A stretch of 64,000 nt of DNA from Ixodes scapularis (GCF_016920785.2 NW_024609835.1:27229297-27293296); one strand, 5' to 3'; counted from the stretch's first letter, positions 22,006 to 33,888 are shown. The notes: generated by a model from the sequence alone, not told the origin. A program made the numbers and translations.

Positions 22006-22691
22006 GGGGGGACATGGTTTTTTGGAGCCAAAAACTTCCTATAACTGCATTCTTTTTAAAAAGGCGATGGCTGTTGTTCTCCTAAATCTACCAGGCTCCT
22101 AATTTTGTGGACGAATATTTGAGCTATTAATCAATTTATGTCTATGCGGGCTGAACGTGCATTAAAGCTGACTCTAAAACATTGTTTTCACAAAACACAG
22201 CTTGTGGACATGTAGAAAATTTGCAGGAGGGATATCTCAGCATCTAGGGCAGACAGATATATAACCTTTCCTGAAATGTATTGCTAAATGTGTGAAGCAT
22301 ACAATGTTGAGAGCACATTTTTTAACGCAAGTCTAGAAAATTTTCAATTTGATTTTTTGTTTTATTACTTGTTAGCCATGCATTGAGCACTAAACTTCAA
22401 TGTGTAATAAAATGACTAATAATGGGTTTATCTTAAAAGTGTTCCCAACATTGTATTCTCTATGCTTTGTAGTACCTGGCCATGTGTTAAAAGGGACATT
22501 TTGTTGAGCAGTTTTTTCGCTATCGTTCCTCCAACAAAGGCAGGCAAGTTTTAATTATCTTGAGCACAATTCTACTGACAGAGAAAATAACCAGATATAT
22601 GAAATCAGCACAAAAAGCAGACCAAGCTTATGCAGTTTCATTGGGCTTGGTCATAAAATAAGAAAAAAAGCTCCAAGACCAGTGTTCCCCC
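22006..22691. mobile_element. 686-bp TTAA-flanked (piggyBac-like) element
   Basis: TTAA at 22002-22005 and 22692-22695. Ends GGGGGGACATGGTTTTTTGG and, inverted, GGGGGAACACTGGTCTTGG. Related ends to the element at 14415. AT-rich, non-coding. Confidence 0.78.
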
Positions 22692-23387
22692 TTAAGGATT
22701 ACGTGCAACGTGACAATGCAGCCTGGACGTCGCAAGAGCAGATGACCGACAGCCTTCTAAACAACTTCCATGAATAAAACGACTGCAGTCGTGAGGACAC
22801 CCAGAACAACGAAGGCGCAGAGGCAGCACTTGCAGATCGACAAAAAGAATCCATCTCCACCCCCATGTTGCAAGTGCTATCGGTAACACGCTTCACAAGA
22901 ACATGGACGACATGGAATCACCTCTTCTACAGCGTTTGTGCTGCACCTACCAGAAAAATAAATTACAGATTTTATCTAACAAATGTGCGGTGCTTCATCG
23001 TGCGTAGTGCTTTTTGATCGGAATTGACCAAGTGGCATCTCATTGCAGGAGCAGGTTATTTCTTTCATCCAATTTATTTGTTACAGTGACAATGGGCTTT
23101 ACGCTAGAGCGATAGTTCAGAATAACTAACAATTATGGTAGTCTCGCGAAATATGTTACATCAAGATTTGACTGCAGTGAGGAATTTCAGTTGCAGATCT
23201 CGAGAGCTTTTCTCGTTTTTTGGCTCTTCCCCTCAACCACGCTCAAATGCAACAGGAAAGGGCCCTACTTCTCAACCGCATTGCAGGAAGCCATACAAAG
23301 AGGGCTTAAAACTCTTGCAGGATAAACAAAAAAGCCAATGGCTAGTGCGGGCTTTAGCGTGCGCACAATCAAATGGAGCTGACTCAC

Positions 23388-23554
23388 TTGAAGGAAGGCA
23401 GAGACCGCTCTATGTCCTCCCTTTCCTCCGCAGGGTGCTCATTTAAAAAGTCTGCGAGCTTCACCCTCATCTCCTCATAGGCGTCCTTCGCTCGTCGAGC
23501 TCTGCTGTTTGGCAGAGACAGTCGATGGTCCCTCTCAAAGTGCTTCCCGGCAAC
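23388..23554 (-). CDS. Exon H3: charged helical block
   Basis: The exon has 167 nt. It begins VAGKHFERDHRLSLPNSR and ends HPAEEREDIERSLPSF plus a split Lys codon. It differs from H4 at about 9 of 55 residues. The first 130 bp of the following intron (23255-23387) also align with the matching intron after H4 (12950-13088), showing that the duplication copied introns too. Confidence 0.86.
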
Positions 23555-24558
23555 CTGAGTAAACGAAGAAGAGCACCACATAGTCAGGGACTTCAAAAAA
23601 AGTCATAATTCCTTGCAATTTGTCTACATACTTGAGGCAAAGAGCAGTGGTGCACCCATTAAACAAGTGTGCCAGAACTTTCTTGCATTTGCACGAAACA
23701 AATTCAAAATGTCAGTGTTTTACAAATATTCAAATAGCAATATTTAACTCGATATTCGCTCAAGATGTGTCGCATTCCAAAGTGTTGGCGCATGTCGTGG
23801 TTGTAATAGACTGCCCCACTCATATGTTATCCAAAACAGTCAGAAAAATATCGGTAATGACCGCATTTATATTTCCAGCCCGCACTGCACGTAACTGTCA
23901 CGTAGCATCATGTTTTACTTGCTCTGCTCTCGCCGTTCTTTGCTTCATTAAAGAAGGAGGAGACGTTGATTTCTGTTCCACCTCCCGCAATTCACACTCG
24001 CACTCGGTCATCCCAGAGAAAACGACGTAGTGCAGGCGGTGCGTGCACACACGCACGTCAAAGAGTTACAGTTCAAGAAATTTCTGTGAAACTTGGCAAG
24101 TATCTGTAAGTGTTCAATTTGTAATTATGGCAACTCAGTCACTTTTAATTCACTCGTTTACACCTATGACATTGTCTAGTTACAAATTGGTGATACAGTG
24201 CACAATATACAAGGATGGGGATAGGCAGCAAACAAGACAAACTCTGAATTTCAATTAACCATTTATTGAAACTATGTCCAACAAAGAAACCAACCACACA
24301 ACAATCGCGTCAACACGTGCTCAGAGGCAAACTCCTTTTTTTTTTTTTTTTTGCATAAATAAACCGGAGACTGGTTCGTATATTTAACCTCCGCCTTTTA
24401 TCTTATCTCGTATGCTTCCAAAAGTTCTCTGGCAGTCTTATTGGCTCCTCCCTCGTCTTGTCTACTAATTATCTCTGCCCTTGTTTATTGCACACAGCAT
24501 CATCAATTTGTAAGAACAAACTCGCCTGCATCGCCACTTTGACCGACAAGTTCCTCAC
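23555..24558. other. F3-H3 intron, no gene seen
   Basis: A plus-strand frame of 136 codons (23620-24030) has no recognised motif. A poly-T run lies at about 24334-24352. Confidence 0.4.
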
Positions 24559-24844
24559 CTGAGCCATGGAGAGGGGAGTGCAGAAGTGTGGGGTGTTGCT
24601 CATATCGAAGACCCTCCCGTCTTCCAGCACCTTCATCCTGGCGAGGGGCCCACCGGGAAGTGCCTTTGCCTCCCTCTCCTTCCGGCATCCCAGGCAGACG
24701 TAGTACTTCACCATGGGGGCTCCGGGCCTGCCGTACTTGGAATTGAAGATGTACTCTCGCACCGTGCTGTCTTCCCCCTTCACCATAAGCAAGGGGTTCC
24801 CTCGGAGCGTCTGCTTCCAGAAGAACTCGCGCACCGACACACCA
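24559..24844 (-). CDS. Exon F3: FLYWCH-like zinc-finger domain
   Basis: The exon has 286 nt. It starts GVSVREFFWKQTLRGNPLLM, then has EYIFNSKYGR, VKYYVC-LG-C, KEREAK and TPHFC. It has the same ligand spacing as F2, F4 and F5. The acceptor follows TTGCAG and the donor is CAG|GTGAGG. The F3-H3 intron is only about 1 kb. Confidence 0.86.
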
Positions 24845-24928
24845 CTGCAACGGGAACAACGACGAACAGGAGCTTAGGGGGGGGCTAATCCAACACTACA
24901 CTCTGTTCAACCCTCTACTGACAGTAAA

Positions 24929-25281
24929 AACTCGTTCACGCACCTGCGACTGACTAAGACTGACTGCCTTAAAGACTCTTAAAATCCCTTACGACGAGGA
25001 ATCACACTGGCGCCATCTATTGGGTAGCCGTGGAACACTATAAGTTTCCGCATGTTTCCCCTTTTGTTTGCGTATCCATTTCTTCTTGCCTCGAAAAACT
25101 TTTGACAGTGTCCTAAATAAACGTTTCCTCTAGTACATACATTTTACCTCTCAAATACCACAAAAACCTTTGCTCTAGAAAAATGCAGTTCCAAGGTCAC
25201 CTCAAAGATGGTGCCAGCATGTTTTCTCATAAAAAGTCACAAGACTTCGGTCCTAAACAAATGCAAGTGTGTGAACGGGCC
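24929..25281. repeat. Dispersed inverted-repeat sequence, copy 2
   Basis: Second copy of the 12038-12358 repeat. The right end CAAGTGTGTGAACGGGCC is the inverse of the GGTTCACACACT-type left end, so it is probably a DNA element. Confidence 0.6.
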
Positions 25282-26324
25282 TGAAGGTGGAAGCTACGAG
25301 CTTGCTGGACCAGTTGTGCACCCATCTACCACGTGATCATGCTCCCGCCCAAACCAACACGCAGAGAGCACCACAAGGTGATGAAAGGTGGGCAACTAGT
25401 TGGTTTAGCGTGCGCACAACTCCCACTGCACAGTTAGCACAGGGGTGAATAAAGTATGGTTTGCAATAGTACATAAACGCTAGTATTAGTCGCGTTGTTT
25501 ATGAACCAAGCCAACAAATTCACTTTTCTGCGGAGGATACGGATAGCCAGATATTGCAATCAACAGGAGTGGAATGAATCAGAGAACAGAAATGACGTTC
25601 CCGTGCATAAATGCTATCTGCACTTCACACTGAGCATGACGGTTTATGTGTTTTCGTGAAGAGGCAACATCCTCAAATACAATGATTGGCTCCATGTGAA
25701 CTCTGCAGGGCAGTAGATAAACAGGTCTTATTCATATACAATGCAGCTATGCCTTGAGAAAATATTGTACTGCATGGTTGTGCATTGCAATCAGCTTCAA
25801 CGATACCCGATATAACAATGTACTGTTCATAAAGATCAGTTCCTAGAGTTTCAAGACTAGAAACACTCAGTTTCTGGTCTAGATGATAATCAGTTATAAC
25901 AATTGAACTTTCGGGTTTTTTCATTATCGTTAGAAGTGGATTGCACTGCACTGAGCGCTTTTCAGTTTAACAAACAAAAACTCCAATAAACAATGGGAAT
26001 GACAGAATGCGGGCACGGAACAACTGAAGCAGACATTCGAGGAGGGAAAGTATGGAGGTCAGGAAACATCATTGAAAGAAAACCTAAAACTGGGACAAAT
26101 AAAACACCATTTTTTTATTTGTCCCAGTCTCAGCTTTTTTTTTTCCAAAGGACAGACACTCAAGTTATTTGTTATGGACCTTGGATGCTGTGCGACATAG
26201 AAACTATGGGAAACTGGACAAGCCCCAAGCTGACATTGTGCCAACATGGATGAAATGCCTTCTGCTCCACAACCTGTCATTTTAAAATGCTGTATCGCCT
26301 TTCAACAAAACAATGATCGTACAG
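25282..26324. other. S2-F3 intron, no gene seen
   Basis: Contains a small hairpin at about 26093-26130 (CTGGGACAAATAAAA and its inverse). Nothing else recognised. Confidence 0.4.
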
Positions 26325-26535
26325 AGCGCGACACTGTTAGCGCGGACAAGCGATCGCCGGTTTTCCCAGTTTTTCTATTTGAAACCAAGGGATGTCATCC
26401 AAGTTATTATTGCTACGGAAAGAGCTCATTTAGTTCTATAATGTAAGCGATAAAATTTCATGCTCACTATTACTATTTAGAAGTAAAATGCGAAAATGCG
26501 CCGATGTCGTGTTCGCGCTAACAGTGTCGCGATGT
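26325..26535. mobile_element. Inverted-repeat MITE (about 210 bp)
   Basis: CGCGACACTGTTAGCGCGGA at the left and its near-exact inverse TTCGCGCTAACAGTGTCGCG at the right. Target duplication not resolved. Confidence 0.55.
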
Positions 26536-26675
26536 GTACCATTTTTCAATTAGAGAAATTCTCTCTCAATCTCGGGCACACAAACCCAAATGCACGCTCT
26601 ATTCTCGGTTGAAACAACACAACGGCACATGGCAATGAACCAATGCCAGAATGTTACACAGTCCGTGATGCTTAC

Positions 26676-27276
26676 TTGGGGGGCTTCTGCTTTTCCTGCA
26701 AGTCACAGTGGCTAGCGGCTGGAGCTTCTCGACTCGCGTCGACTTCCGAGGAGTCATCTGCAACGAGCTCTGCGTCGTCTGTGGCACCCTCCCGCAATCC
26801 GTACTGGAAAGGATCCTGCGCTTCAACTTTCCACACGCACGTGGGAGCCAAAGGATAGGCACTGCTGGGGTCTGATTTGTCCGATTCGCAATGGAGAGAA
26901 TCCTGCACTGCAGCTTGCACCAGTTGGCTGCTAACTTCAAGCTCGTCTGATCCACGTCGGGGAGGATCTTGTGACGTGGACTCGGAAGTCGAAGGATTTT
27001 TGCCCGATTTGCAATGGAGAGAATCCTGCACTGCAGCTTGCACCAGTTCGCTGCTAACTTCGAGCTCGTCTGATCCACGTTGGGGAGGATCTTGTGACGT
27101 GGACTCGGAAGTCGAAGGATTGCTGATGCTGACGTCCAGCTTGTCCGGTCCACACTGGAGGTCTTGCTCCGCAACTTCCAGCACACACTTGGGAGCCAAA
27201 GAATAGGCAGCGCCAAGGACAAGGTCCTTGAAAGCGTTCGGTTCGGGACAATCCGTGTTGAACATGTCACTGATGA
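26676..27276 (-). CDS. Exon S2: long acidic linker with a 123-bp tandem duplication
   Basis: The exon has 601 nt (2 + 199 codons + 2), the longest in the gene. It starts FISDMFNTDCPEP and ends in a Lys-Gln-rich stretch and KPP before the GTAAG donor. Two adjacent copies of a 41-residue unit (core STSESTSQDPP then GSDELEVSS and LVQAAVQDSLHC) arise from a 123-bp direct repeat starting at 26891 and 27014. Motifs related to SSAYPLAP occur here and in S3 and S4, linking these linkers by descent. It is likely disordered and acidic. The open antisense frame of 109 codons is a by-product of the repeat. Confidence 0.78.
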
Positions 27277-27645
27277 CTGCATGTAAAATAAGGCAACCAC
27301 TAAGGACGATTACAATGACAAAGGGATAAACTAAGAAAACAAAATGCATGCAAAAAAGTCACCTTTGAAGCTCTGAAATGAGGAGTAATCAACCCAGCTC
27401 ACTCGGTGCATATGGTCTGCTCTTTTTAGATTTGCGGGATAGTCGGCACTAATATAAAGAGAAGTTTTATTGCTCGGCCTGATTGACGGTTGGGAGCTTC
27501 CGGGATCCCAAGGACTTCAAGACCCCAAAGGGTCCATAGACTCCCTTTTGAGAACAACTGCCACAGGCATTCAATCAGATTTGCATTTGTGAATGTAAGA
27601 GCCAGAAAACGTATCAACCGAATGCATTTCAATGAAGCTCAACAG

Positions 27646-28354
27646 CAGGGGTCTCAAACACGCAACCCAAAGGCTGCATGCGGCCCGCCACTTGCTGGGA
27701 AGCGGACCGCAGGCAACCGGCTCCGAGCCCCCATTCCCATGTCTCGAGAGCTACAAATGACGCTCGCCATAATCTTCTCATGTCGTCGATTCATTTCCGC
27801 TCGGAACATAGCTTTGCTCTTACAGTTCTCATTTGCCTTGTGTCCGGCCTATTTTTGCTTTCCAGCTTTTTGCGATGGTAATCATATATACGGCAATCCT
27901 TCTACTATTCTCGCCTTCAGAAAACATCAGGCCAATTGCTGCTATCAAATTCATCACAAAAAAAAAATTGGCATATGAAGAACATTTTTTTTTCTAGACA
28001 TTACTTTCTGAGGGAATTGTGCAACGGGAATGACAGTGTGATTGATTGCTCTCTTGTTCTATTAAAAATGCCAGCTCGTTGGAGGGGCGGCACCATTCCA
28101 GCTTTCGTTATCACATCAGGTAAGGGCCCAAACTAGTCCTATAAACAAATCAAAGTTAGAGACGTCATTGGCAAAACTGCGAGTCTACAAAAAGCAAAGA
28201 AAACGAGGTTCCCTCTTTATAAAATCTTTTAATTTCCCCCCCCCCCCCCCCCCCCCTCCTCCACTTCCCCCCTCCCTTCCACCTTACGTTGGCCCTTGAC
28301 TCTTCGGGGTGTGGGCTATCTGGACCTCACACTCAAGTGAGTTTGAGACCCCTG
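27646..28354. mobile_element. 709-bp hAT-like element
   Basis: Ends CAGGGGTCTCAAACACGC and, inverted, CAGGGGTCTCAAACTCAC. It is flanked by CTCAACAG (27638-27645) and CTCTACAG (28355-28362), an 8-bp duplication with one change. It contains a 21-C run at 28236-28256. Confidence 0.8.
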
Positions 28355-28416
28355 CTCTACAGTATAACAATGGTCTTAATGTTGACAACATTGAAACAGT
28401 GCCACTGGCCCCTCAC

Positions 28417-28571
28417 ATGGCACATCCGTCGTTGACACGACCGGTGCCTCCCCGGGAGTGTCCGTAGCCGGCTCCAATCCAGCGCGTGGCGCAAGCGGCT
28501 GTAGCTCTCCGTACGGCACCCACCGCTTGCCGGACTGGCGCATCTTGCGGTAGTACATCGAGCTCACGCTT
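28417..28571 (-). CDS. Exon R2: YYRK block with Pro/Thr-rich tail
   Basis: The exon has 155 nt (1 + 51 codons + 1). It opens with SVSSMYYRKMRQSGKRW and continues into a Pro, Ala, Glu and Thr-rich tail. The acceptor is CGCCAG; the donor is CCAT|GTGAGG, the same position as in R4. A 709-bp hAT-like element begins only 55 bp downstream of the donor, inside the R2-S2 intron. The basic YYRK region could be the C-terminal part of the FLYWCH-associated helical segment (inference). Confidence 0.82.
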
Positions 28572-28730
28572 CTGGCGGCCAGAGAGGGAAAAACAGCAGT
28601 GAGAAGGTGCCGACGCTAAAATCGCAAGCGTCCAGCAGTCACAATTGCACCAAAACGCCCTATTAAATGCCCCCGTAGGAAGACTTGCACGTAGCAGGTC
28701 CTATAGTCAGTGACAGGTTAAGAATTTAGT

Positions 28731-28937
28731 AGTGTTGAGACCGGTTATAATGAAGTCGGTTATAACGAAATAGCGGCAACAACGAAGCGATCACGATTTC
28801 CCCGTTTCCTTTTGCACTTCGTTATAACCGAAGTTGGTAATCACTTTGCTATATCCGCTATTTTGTTATAACAAAATAGCGGATATAGCAAAGTGATTAC
28901 CGATTCCTGTTGATTTCATTATAACCGGCCTCGACAG
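28731..28937. mobile_element. MITE with a perfect 66-bp palindrome
   Basis: The left end carries GTTGAGACCGGTTATAATG and the right end its near-inverse CATTATAACCGGCCTCGAC. The core 28836-28901 is a perfect palindrome (33-bp arms) ending GGTAATCACTTTGC. Confidence 0.65.
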
Positions 28938-29095
28938 TTGATCAGTGATAAGATTGGCCTAAGTCATTTTAAAGCACCTTCTGGCGCAGCCAAAACAGTG
29001 TTTTGGGGCAACAAAAGTGGCTTTTTGAGCAGCCAGAACAGTGTTTTGAAGAAGCAAAAGTGGCTTTTGGAGCAGGCAATCTTAGAATAAAAATA

Positions 29096-30904
29096 CAGTA
29101 TAGACCACTTACAACGTAACCACTTATAGTGCAGGACCGGGTATAATGCGGTTTTTTTAAACCATCGGTTCGCCTCCCATAGAACTCCATGTAATTACAT
29201 ACCGCTTAGAATGCCGGCGTGCGAAAGGAAATACCGGTTATAGTGCGGTTTCTGGCACAGCCCGCCGACCGCGCCGACGACCCGAGCAGCGAGCACGCTT
29301 CCCTGTGCGACTCTAGTAGTCTTGTGCGAATAGTGGATTTTGAGTTCGAAGCGAATACGAAGCGAATAGTGGTTTTGCCCGAATATTTTCGATTCGAATA
29401 TCGAATAGTTTTTTCACGCCTTTCTCTACCATTGCAAAATACTTAAACAAAAACCCAGCAGAACTTGTGAAGGTTGTTCCACCTGTTTATTTATAGACTA
29501 AGTTTAATCTATCTATATCAACTCTGACCTCAGAAGGTCTGGGTGTTATACTCTTGCATAACAGTTTAATTTTGAAAGTTTTACCACAATGTAGATACAC
29601 ACATTCACAAACTTTTCATTTATTTTCAAATACAGTCGGCACAGGTGCACCATCCCGCTTTGAATGTATGCTTTACATACTTTTTCCAGTGTTTGTCGCG
29701 GCGGGTTACCCCATTGAGTGCGCTTCTTACCAAGCGCCGGTGCGCTGCGGAGAAGCAACACCCGCGGAGCTCGCTTTCGCGGGTATTGCTTCTCCGCAGC
29801 GCACCGGTGCTTGGTGAGAAGCGCACTCAACGGGGCTAACCCGCCGCAATTAACACTTCGAAAAACGCGAATAGTGCAGTTCTTCTCGAAGCGAATATCG
29901 AATAGTGTATTATTCGGAACTACTATTCGAAATTTCGAATATTCGCACAACCCTAGACTCTAGATAACGGCGCTGACGGCGCGAGCCGCAAGCGGCACTT
30001 GCGGGGCAAGGAGGTTGCTCGAAAAAGCGGGGAGAAGCGAAGAGAGAGGCTTCAGTTGCCATAGCGACGGAGGGACGCACGCACGTGTCGTTCACGTGCG
30101 TGCGTCCGTCCGCTGCGTTGGAAACAGACAACCACAACGACGAACCAATCGCAGGTCGAGGACAAGTGTTCGCGCGCGTTGCATACCGGTCACGGGCCAG
30201 CTGCTTCTATCCGCAAACATGGCGTCGGTTGTGATCGTCCTCGTAGACGGCGTTCATCTCATCGTTTCGCGTAAAAGCGCTATGCTTGACTGTGAATTTT
30301 CGTAGTGTGTCGCTATGATAACCCAGCACGTACTAGAAGGGAAAATCCACCTACTAGTGCGGCAATGTCGTGGCGGCGCTCCCAAGACGGCAGAAACGCC
30401 CCTGTCGTCGTATTTGTTTACTTTGACTACAGTGGTGATTTCTAAGCATTTGTGTCCTCAAACATCGCCCGGATTTCTTATTTGGCACATTTCATGCATG
30501 TGCTCAAGTTCAAGGTATTACTGGCGCGTACCGTATGAAGGATGCAAATTTTCACACGTTTTCATCTCCGGAGAAAAGTGATTAGGGTTAGCAATCCTGA
30601 ACGCTCGCAACGTCCGTTCGCAACCCGCAACGCCGTTAAAAGGCTGCGCCAGGCAAAAGCCGCTCATTTTTTTCAAAATATGTGACACACTTGAGACGGA
30701 ACTGTACTAGTCTGGTGAAATAAAGACTTTCCTCAAACTAAGCCTTATTTTTCACCTAACATAAAATAAATTCTTTTACAAAGGTAAGTTGTCTCATGGC
30801 ATGTATTTTGGCCTGAAAAATTGATGTTTTGGTTATAACGCGGTACCGCTTATAGTGCGGATTTTCGCGACTCCCGCGACATACGTTATATGCGGCCTAC
30901 ACTG
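29096..30904. mobile_element. TA-flanked inverted-repeat element, copy C, carrying a hAT-like insertion
   Basis: Same element as 6941-8091 with TA at 29094-29095 and 30905-30906. It is longer because of the 639-bp element at 29317-29955. The frame matching the 188-codon frame of copy B is broken by a stop near 30303. Confidence 0.8.
29317..29955. mobile_element. 639-bp hAT-like foldback element
   Basis: Ends TAGTCTTGTGCGAATA and, inverted, TAGGGTTGTGCGAATA. It is flanked by the perfect 8-bp duplication GACTCTAG (29309-29316 and 29956-29963). The empty site is visible in copy B near 7146 (GACACTAG then ATAACGG). The centre 29698-29847 folds into arms of about 67 bp. Confidence 0.85.
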
Positions 30905-32694
30905 TAATTGTTTTAAGTGCTAAACAAACGAAGGGCACTTTGTGCTGTGTTGTGACAGAACTCGCTGTTTGTGTTTTTAATGCCGAGACATCCCACAAGC
31001 CTACAGTGCTGTAGGCGTTGCCGAGCAACTCCGAAAATAACGCTTGCCATTGTTTTACTGGTTCCCGACGTGTTAGATTCCCGTCAAAAGTAAGCAAACG
31101 TAAAACAATGAATTGCAAGCGTCCCGGCTGGTGCCTCTGTCGTGCAGTCATGCTCACATGCACGTGAGGGCAACTTCAGCAGGCTTGCAGTGGCAGGTGC
31201 TTCGTCGTGCGAGCGGAGACAACGGCTCTTCAATCGAAACAATGCCACTCCACTCCGCCGCCAAATAGTTCCCCAGATAGTATGCAAAATGTAACTCTCC
31301 AGCATACGACAAAAAAAAACAAAAAAAAAAACAGTCCAGCAGCGCGAGCTTGCCAGGCTGGCAGGCAAGGCAGAAGCTAAACAAAACACCTGAGCGCATT
31401 GATGCATGACATCGCAAGCCATGGTCAAACATTTCTTGGAGCGCTTCGTGCAACGACTTAAATCGAGACAAACAAGCGCGATGTGCGGGTTCAGCGTGCA
31501 GACATTGCCTTCTTTGCATTAGCTCACTTCTCTTCACCAACTTTCTTTTGCAGCAAATTTTTCACATGCTGGGGTCCCTCTCGAAAGAAAACCTACCGTG
31601 AGAAACCCAGGTAATCAATACTTCAACACAGCAGTCTTTGAGTTAAAGAGGGATTTTTGTAGTAGAGTATGGTTTAAACAAGGACAGGAATGTCGATGAA
31701 CAAGTTTAGAAAGCGCCGTACCTGCAGCGACGTGGGGACGGTAACACCCGACGTCGCGCGACCCCAAGGTGATTGTGGTCGCGTGAGTGTTTCAGCTCAA
31801 AAAGTAACTCTCGCCGCGCAAAAACATGGTTTTGTTTCACAGCATGACGAAATGGCTGCTACCCGGCACATTAGCGTCCGAGCGTCCGCAGACGCCCGCA
31901 TCTATCATTGAAAACTTTTAAAAAAGACGCAAGACGAGATTACGGAGACCACATATACGGCTTGGCCGAGACGAGGAGGGCGCGAAACGCGAGACGGTGG
32001 GAAAAACCATGCAAGGGAGGGGAGGGGGGGTCCGGATGGACGATTGATGGAGTGTACTTTGTGTCGGGCGGCCGCTTGCGTCACCTAGCTCACACACGCT
32101 CAATTGCGGTTCTCATTTTAGTTTCAGTTTTGACAGACGACCGAAATTGGTCCTCTGGTGCAGGCCTGGCGCAGATTACCCATATTTTGGCAAAATGTAG
32201 CAGGATGTAGCAGGGTTAGCCCCTTGGCGCAGTTTGGCGCAGTTGGCGCAGCAATCACATCACTGCAGTAGATGCTCAGCATCCAGCGCAAGCTTTCCTG
32301 CCTCTGACAAAGCCAAAACCAAAATAAAAAAAAATAAAAAAATCTTACTCACCTCTACGACATCTGCCCCCGGCAAAATGCAACGAGTGTGTTTTCAATA
32401 TATCACCGACTATAGAGGCACACCGTGCTAAACTTAATGTCACCACACCGTGGACCACGGCCAAAACCAGGGGCCGCCCCCTTTAATCACGGGCCAGTCA
32501 GGGATTATGCGGCATACTGCTCCAACATTCACCTCAGAGCAGCGCACAGACATGCCCGTCGGAGCGACGAACCACACGGTTTGGACCCAACTTGCAATTT
32601 GATGCGGCGGCCCGTAGCTCTGGCTGTGGTCTGTCGTAGGGTGGGACAGAGTATGACAGCCAATTGCGAAGATTCGTAACAGCATCCGACTCAC

Positions 32695-32861
32695 TTGAAG
32701 GATGGCAGGAACCGCTCAATGTCCTGCCTCTCCTCTTCGGGGTGCTTGCTCAGCTGCTCCGAGAGGTTTGCCCTCATTGCTTCGTACGCATCCTTTGCTC
32801 GCCGGGCACTGCAGTTCGGAAGTGAGAGCCGGTGGTCCCTCTCGAAATGCTTGCCGGCGAC
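32695..32861 (-). CDS. Exon H2: charged helical block
   Basis: The exon has 167 nt. It begins VAGKHFERDHRLSLPNCS and ends EEERQDIERFLPSF plus a split Lys codon. Borders are GTCCAG|GTC at the acceptor and AA|GTGAGT at the donor. It is closely similar to H3 and H4, the variable positions lying mainly in the middle helix. It is separated from F2 by about 9 kb, but phase and similarity place it as the next exon. No other domain is visible. Confidence 0.84.
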
Positions 32862-33888
32862 CTGGACGCAGCGGAAAAGCAAAGGTCCTCCCACAATTAT
32901 TTCTGCAGAGCCACCCAACTAAGGTAGAAACTTACATACAAAGCACAACACTGCAAATTCAAACAAGCAATCGCTTTTTTTTTTTTTTTTTTTTTATTTA
33001 GAATTGAATTGCTCTCATCAAATCTATTAGTGACGAAGAGGGCTTATTTCGGGCTCCAGGCTAAGGGGTGAAATTCCGTGCTCTTCAATATTCTTGTCTC
33101 ATAAAGCATGAAAAAGCATCCATGTCATGTTTGTCTTAACTGTGTCACGCAGTGAACAGTTGCCAACCGACTGGGAGACAAGGTTTAGTCCACCAAGCTC
33201 ACTTGAATACTAAGTCTATCGGCAAAAAACCCTTGCGCTCAGAGACCACAAGAACGGCAGACAGCCGCTCTTTTCGCTGTTGCACCTGAAAAACGTGCAC
33301 CACGAGAACAACTGGAAGAACCATAAGAGTGGGCAGACGGCGGCCGTGTTGGCTATAACAGAACCGGAAAACCTGACTACAGCCTCAACCCAGCTTGTTT
33401 ATTGTGCAGGACATGGTATCGAGGCTACAGGACAAAATCAAAACCCAAATTGCGGCGACTAAACTCACGGCGGCTGTTTTGTGGCTGTAAACTAAGGAAA
33501 TCACGCTAATTATGTCCGAAATATCGAGCAATAAGCTCTATGGCGTCCAAAAATACAGCCAATGTTATACATTAACTCTATGGGGTGAATGACGGTTCGG
33601 TAAAAACATTAATAAACTCCATGGGGTGAATGACGGTTCGGTAAAACCGTACGAATAAACAAATGTGTCCGAAATATCGGCGTCCGAAAAATTGGTCGGC
33701 GACAGTATGTTTCTTTTTCGGGTACCTCAGGTGGAATTTCCGGTAACCTGTAACTATGAGAAACATCTTTTCAGCAGGCAATTTTCAGCTACTTTCAAGC
33801 AAAACGAGAAAGGGTTAGTCTCTGCACAAGATGGCTCACTCTAAAAAGGCGGAACAGTGTCAGAACACTGAGGTCTCTATTAGGGGCG
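32862..33888. other. F2-H2 intron, left part
   Basis: A 20-T run lies at about 32974-32995. Around 33500-33705 TA-element-like text occurs (TGTCCGAAATATCG twice, and GGTCGGCGACAGTA) but I could not pair its ends. No gene. Confidence 0.4.

Larger units (their letters stand above)
28944..32264. mobile_element. Composite hAT-like element (sibling of 18079-19027) with nested insertions
   Basis: The left end AGTGATAAGATT and the right end AATCACATCACT match the ends of 18079-19027. Internal blocks at 28982-29085, 30955-31140 and 32060-32264 also match. A TA-flanked element (29096-30904) is inserted. The stretch 31150-32050 is extra sequence not in the sibling. No clear target duplication. Confidence 0.65.

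Noticed and set aside
23620..24030. 136-codon plus frame in the F3-H3 intron
   Set aside because: No motif, no sibling in other modules, and inside an intron of the opposite strand.
26877..27206. Plus-strand 109-codon frame opposite S2
   Set aside because: Shadow of the 123-bp duplication in S2.
32425..32694. Overlapping 84-codon frames just downstream of H2
   Set aside because: They begin past the H2 donor and have no counterpart after the other H exons.
33158..33705. Possible TA element (ACAGTTGCCAACCGACTGGG to GGTCGGCGACAGTA)
   Set aside because: The end similarity is short and no target duplication could be confirmed, so boundaries are not claimed.
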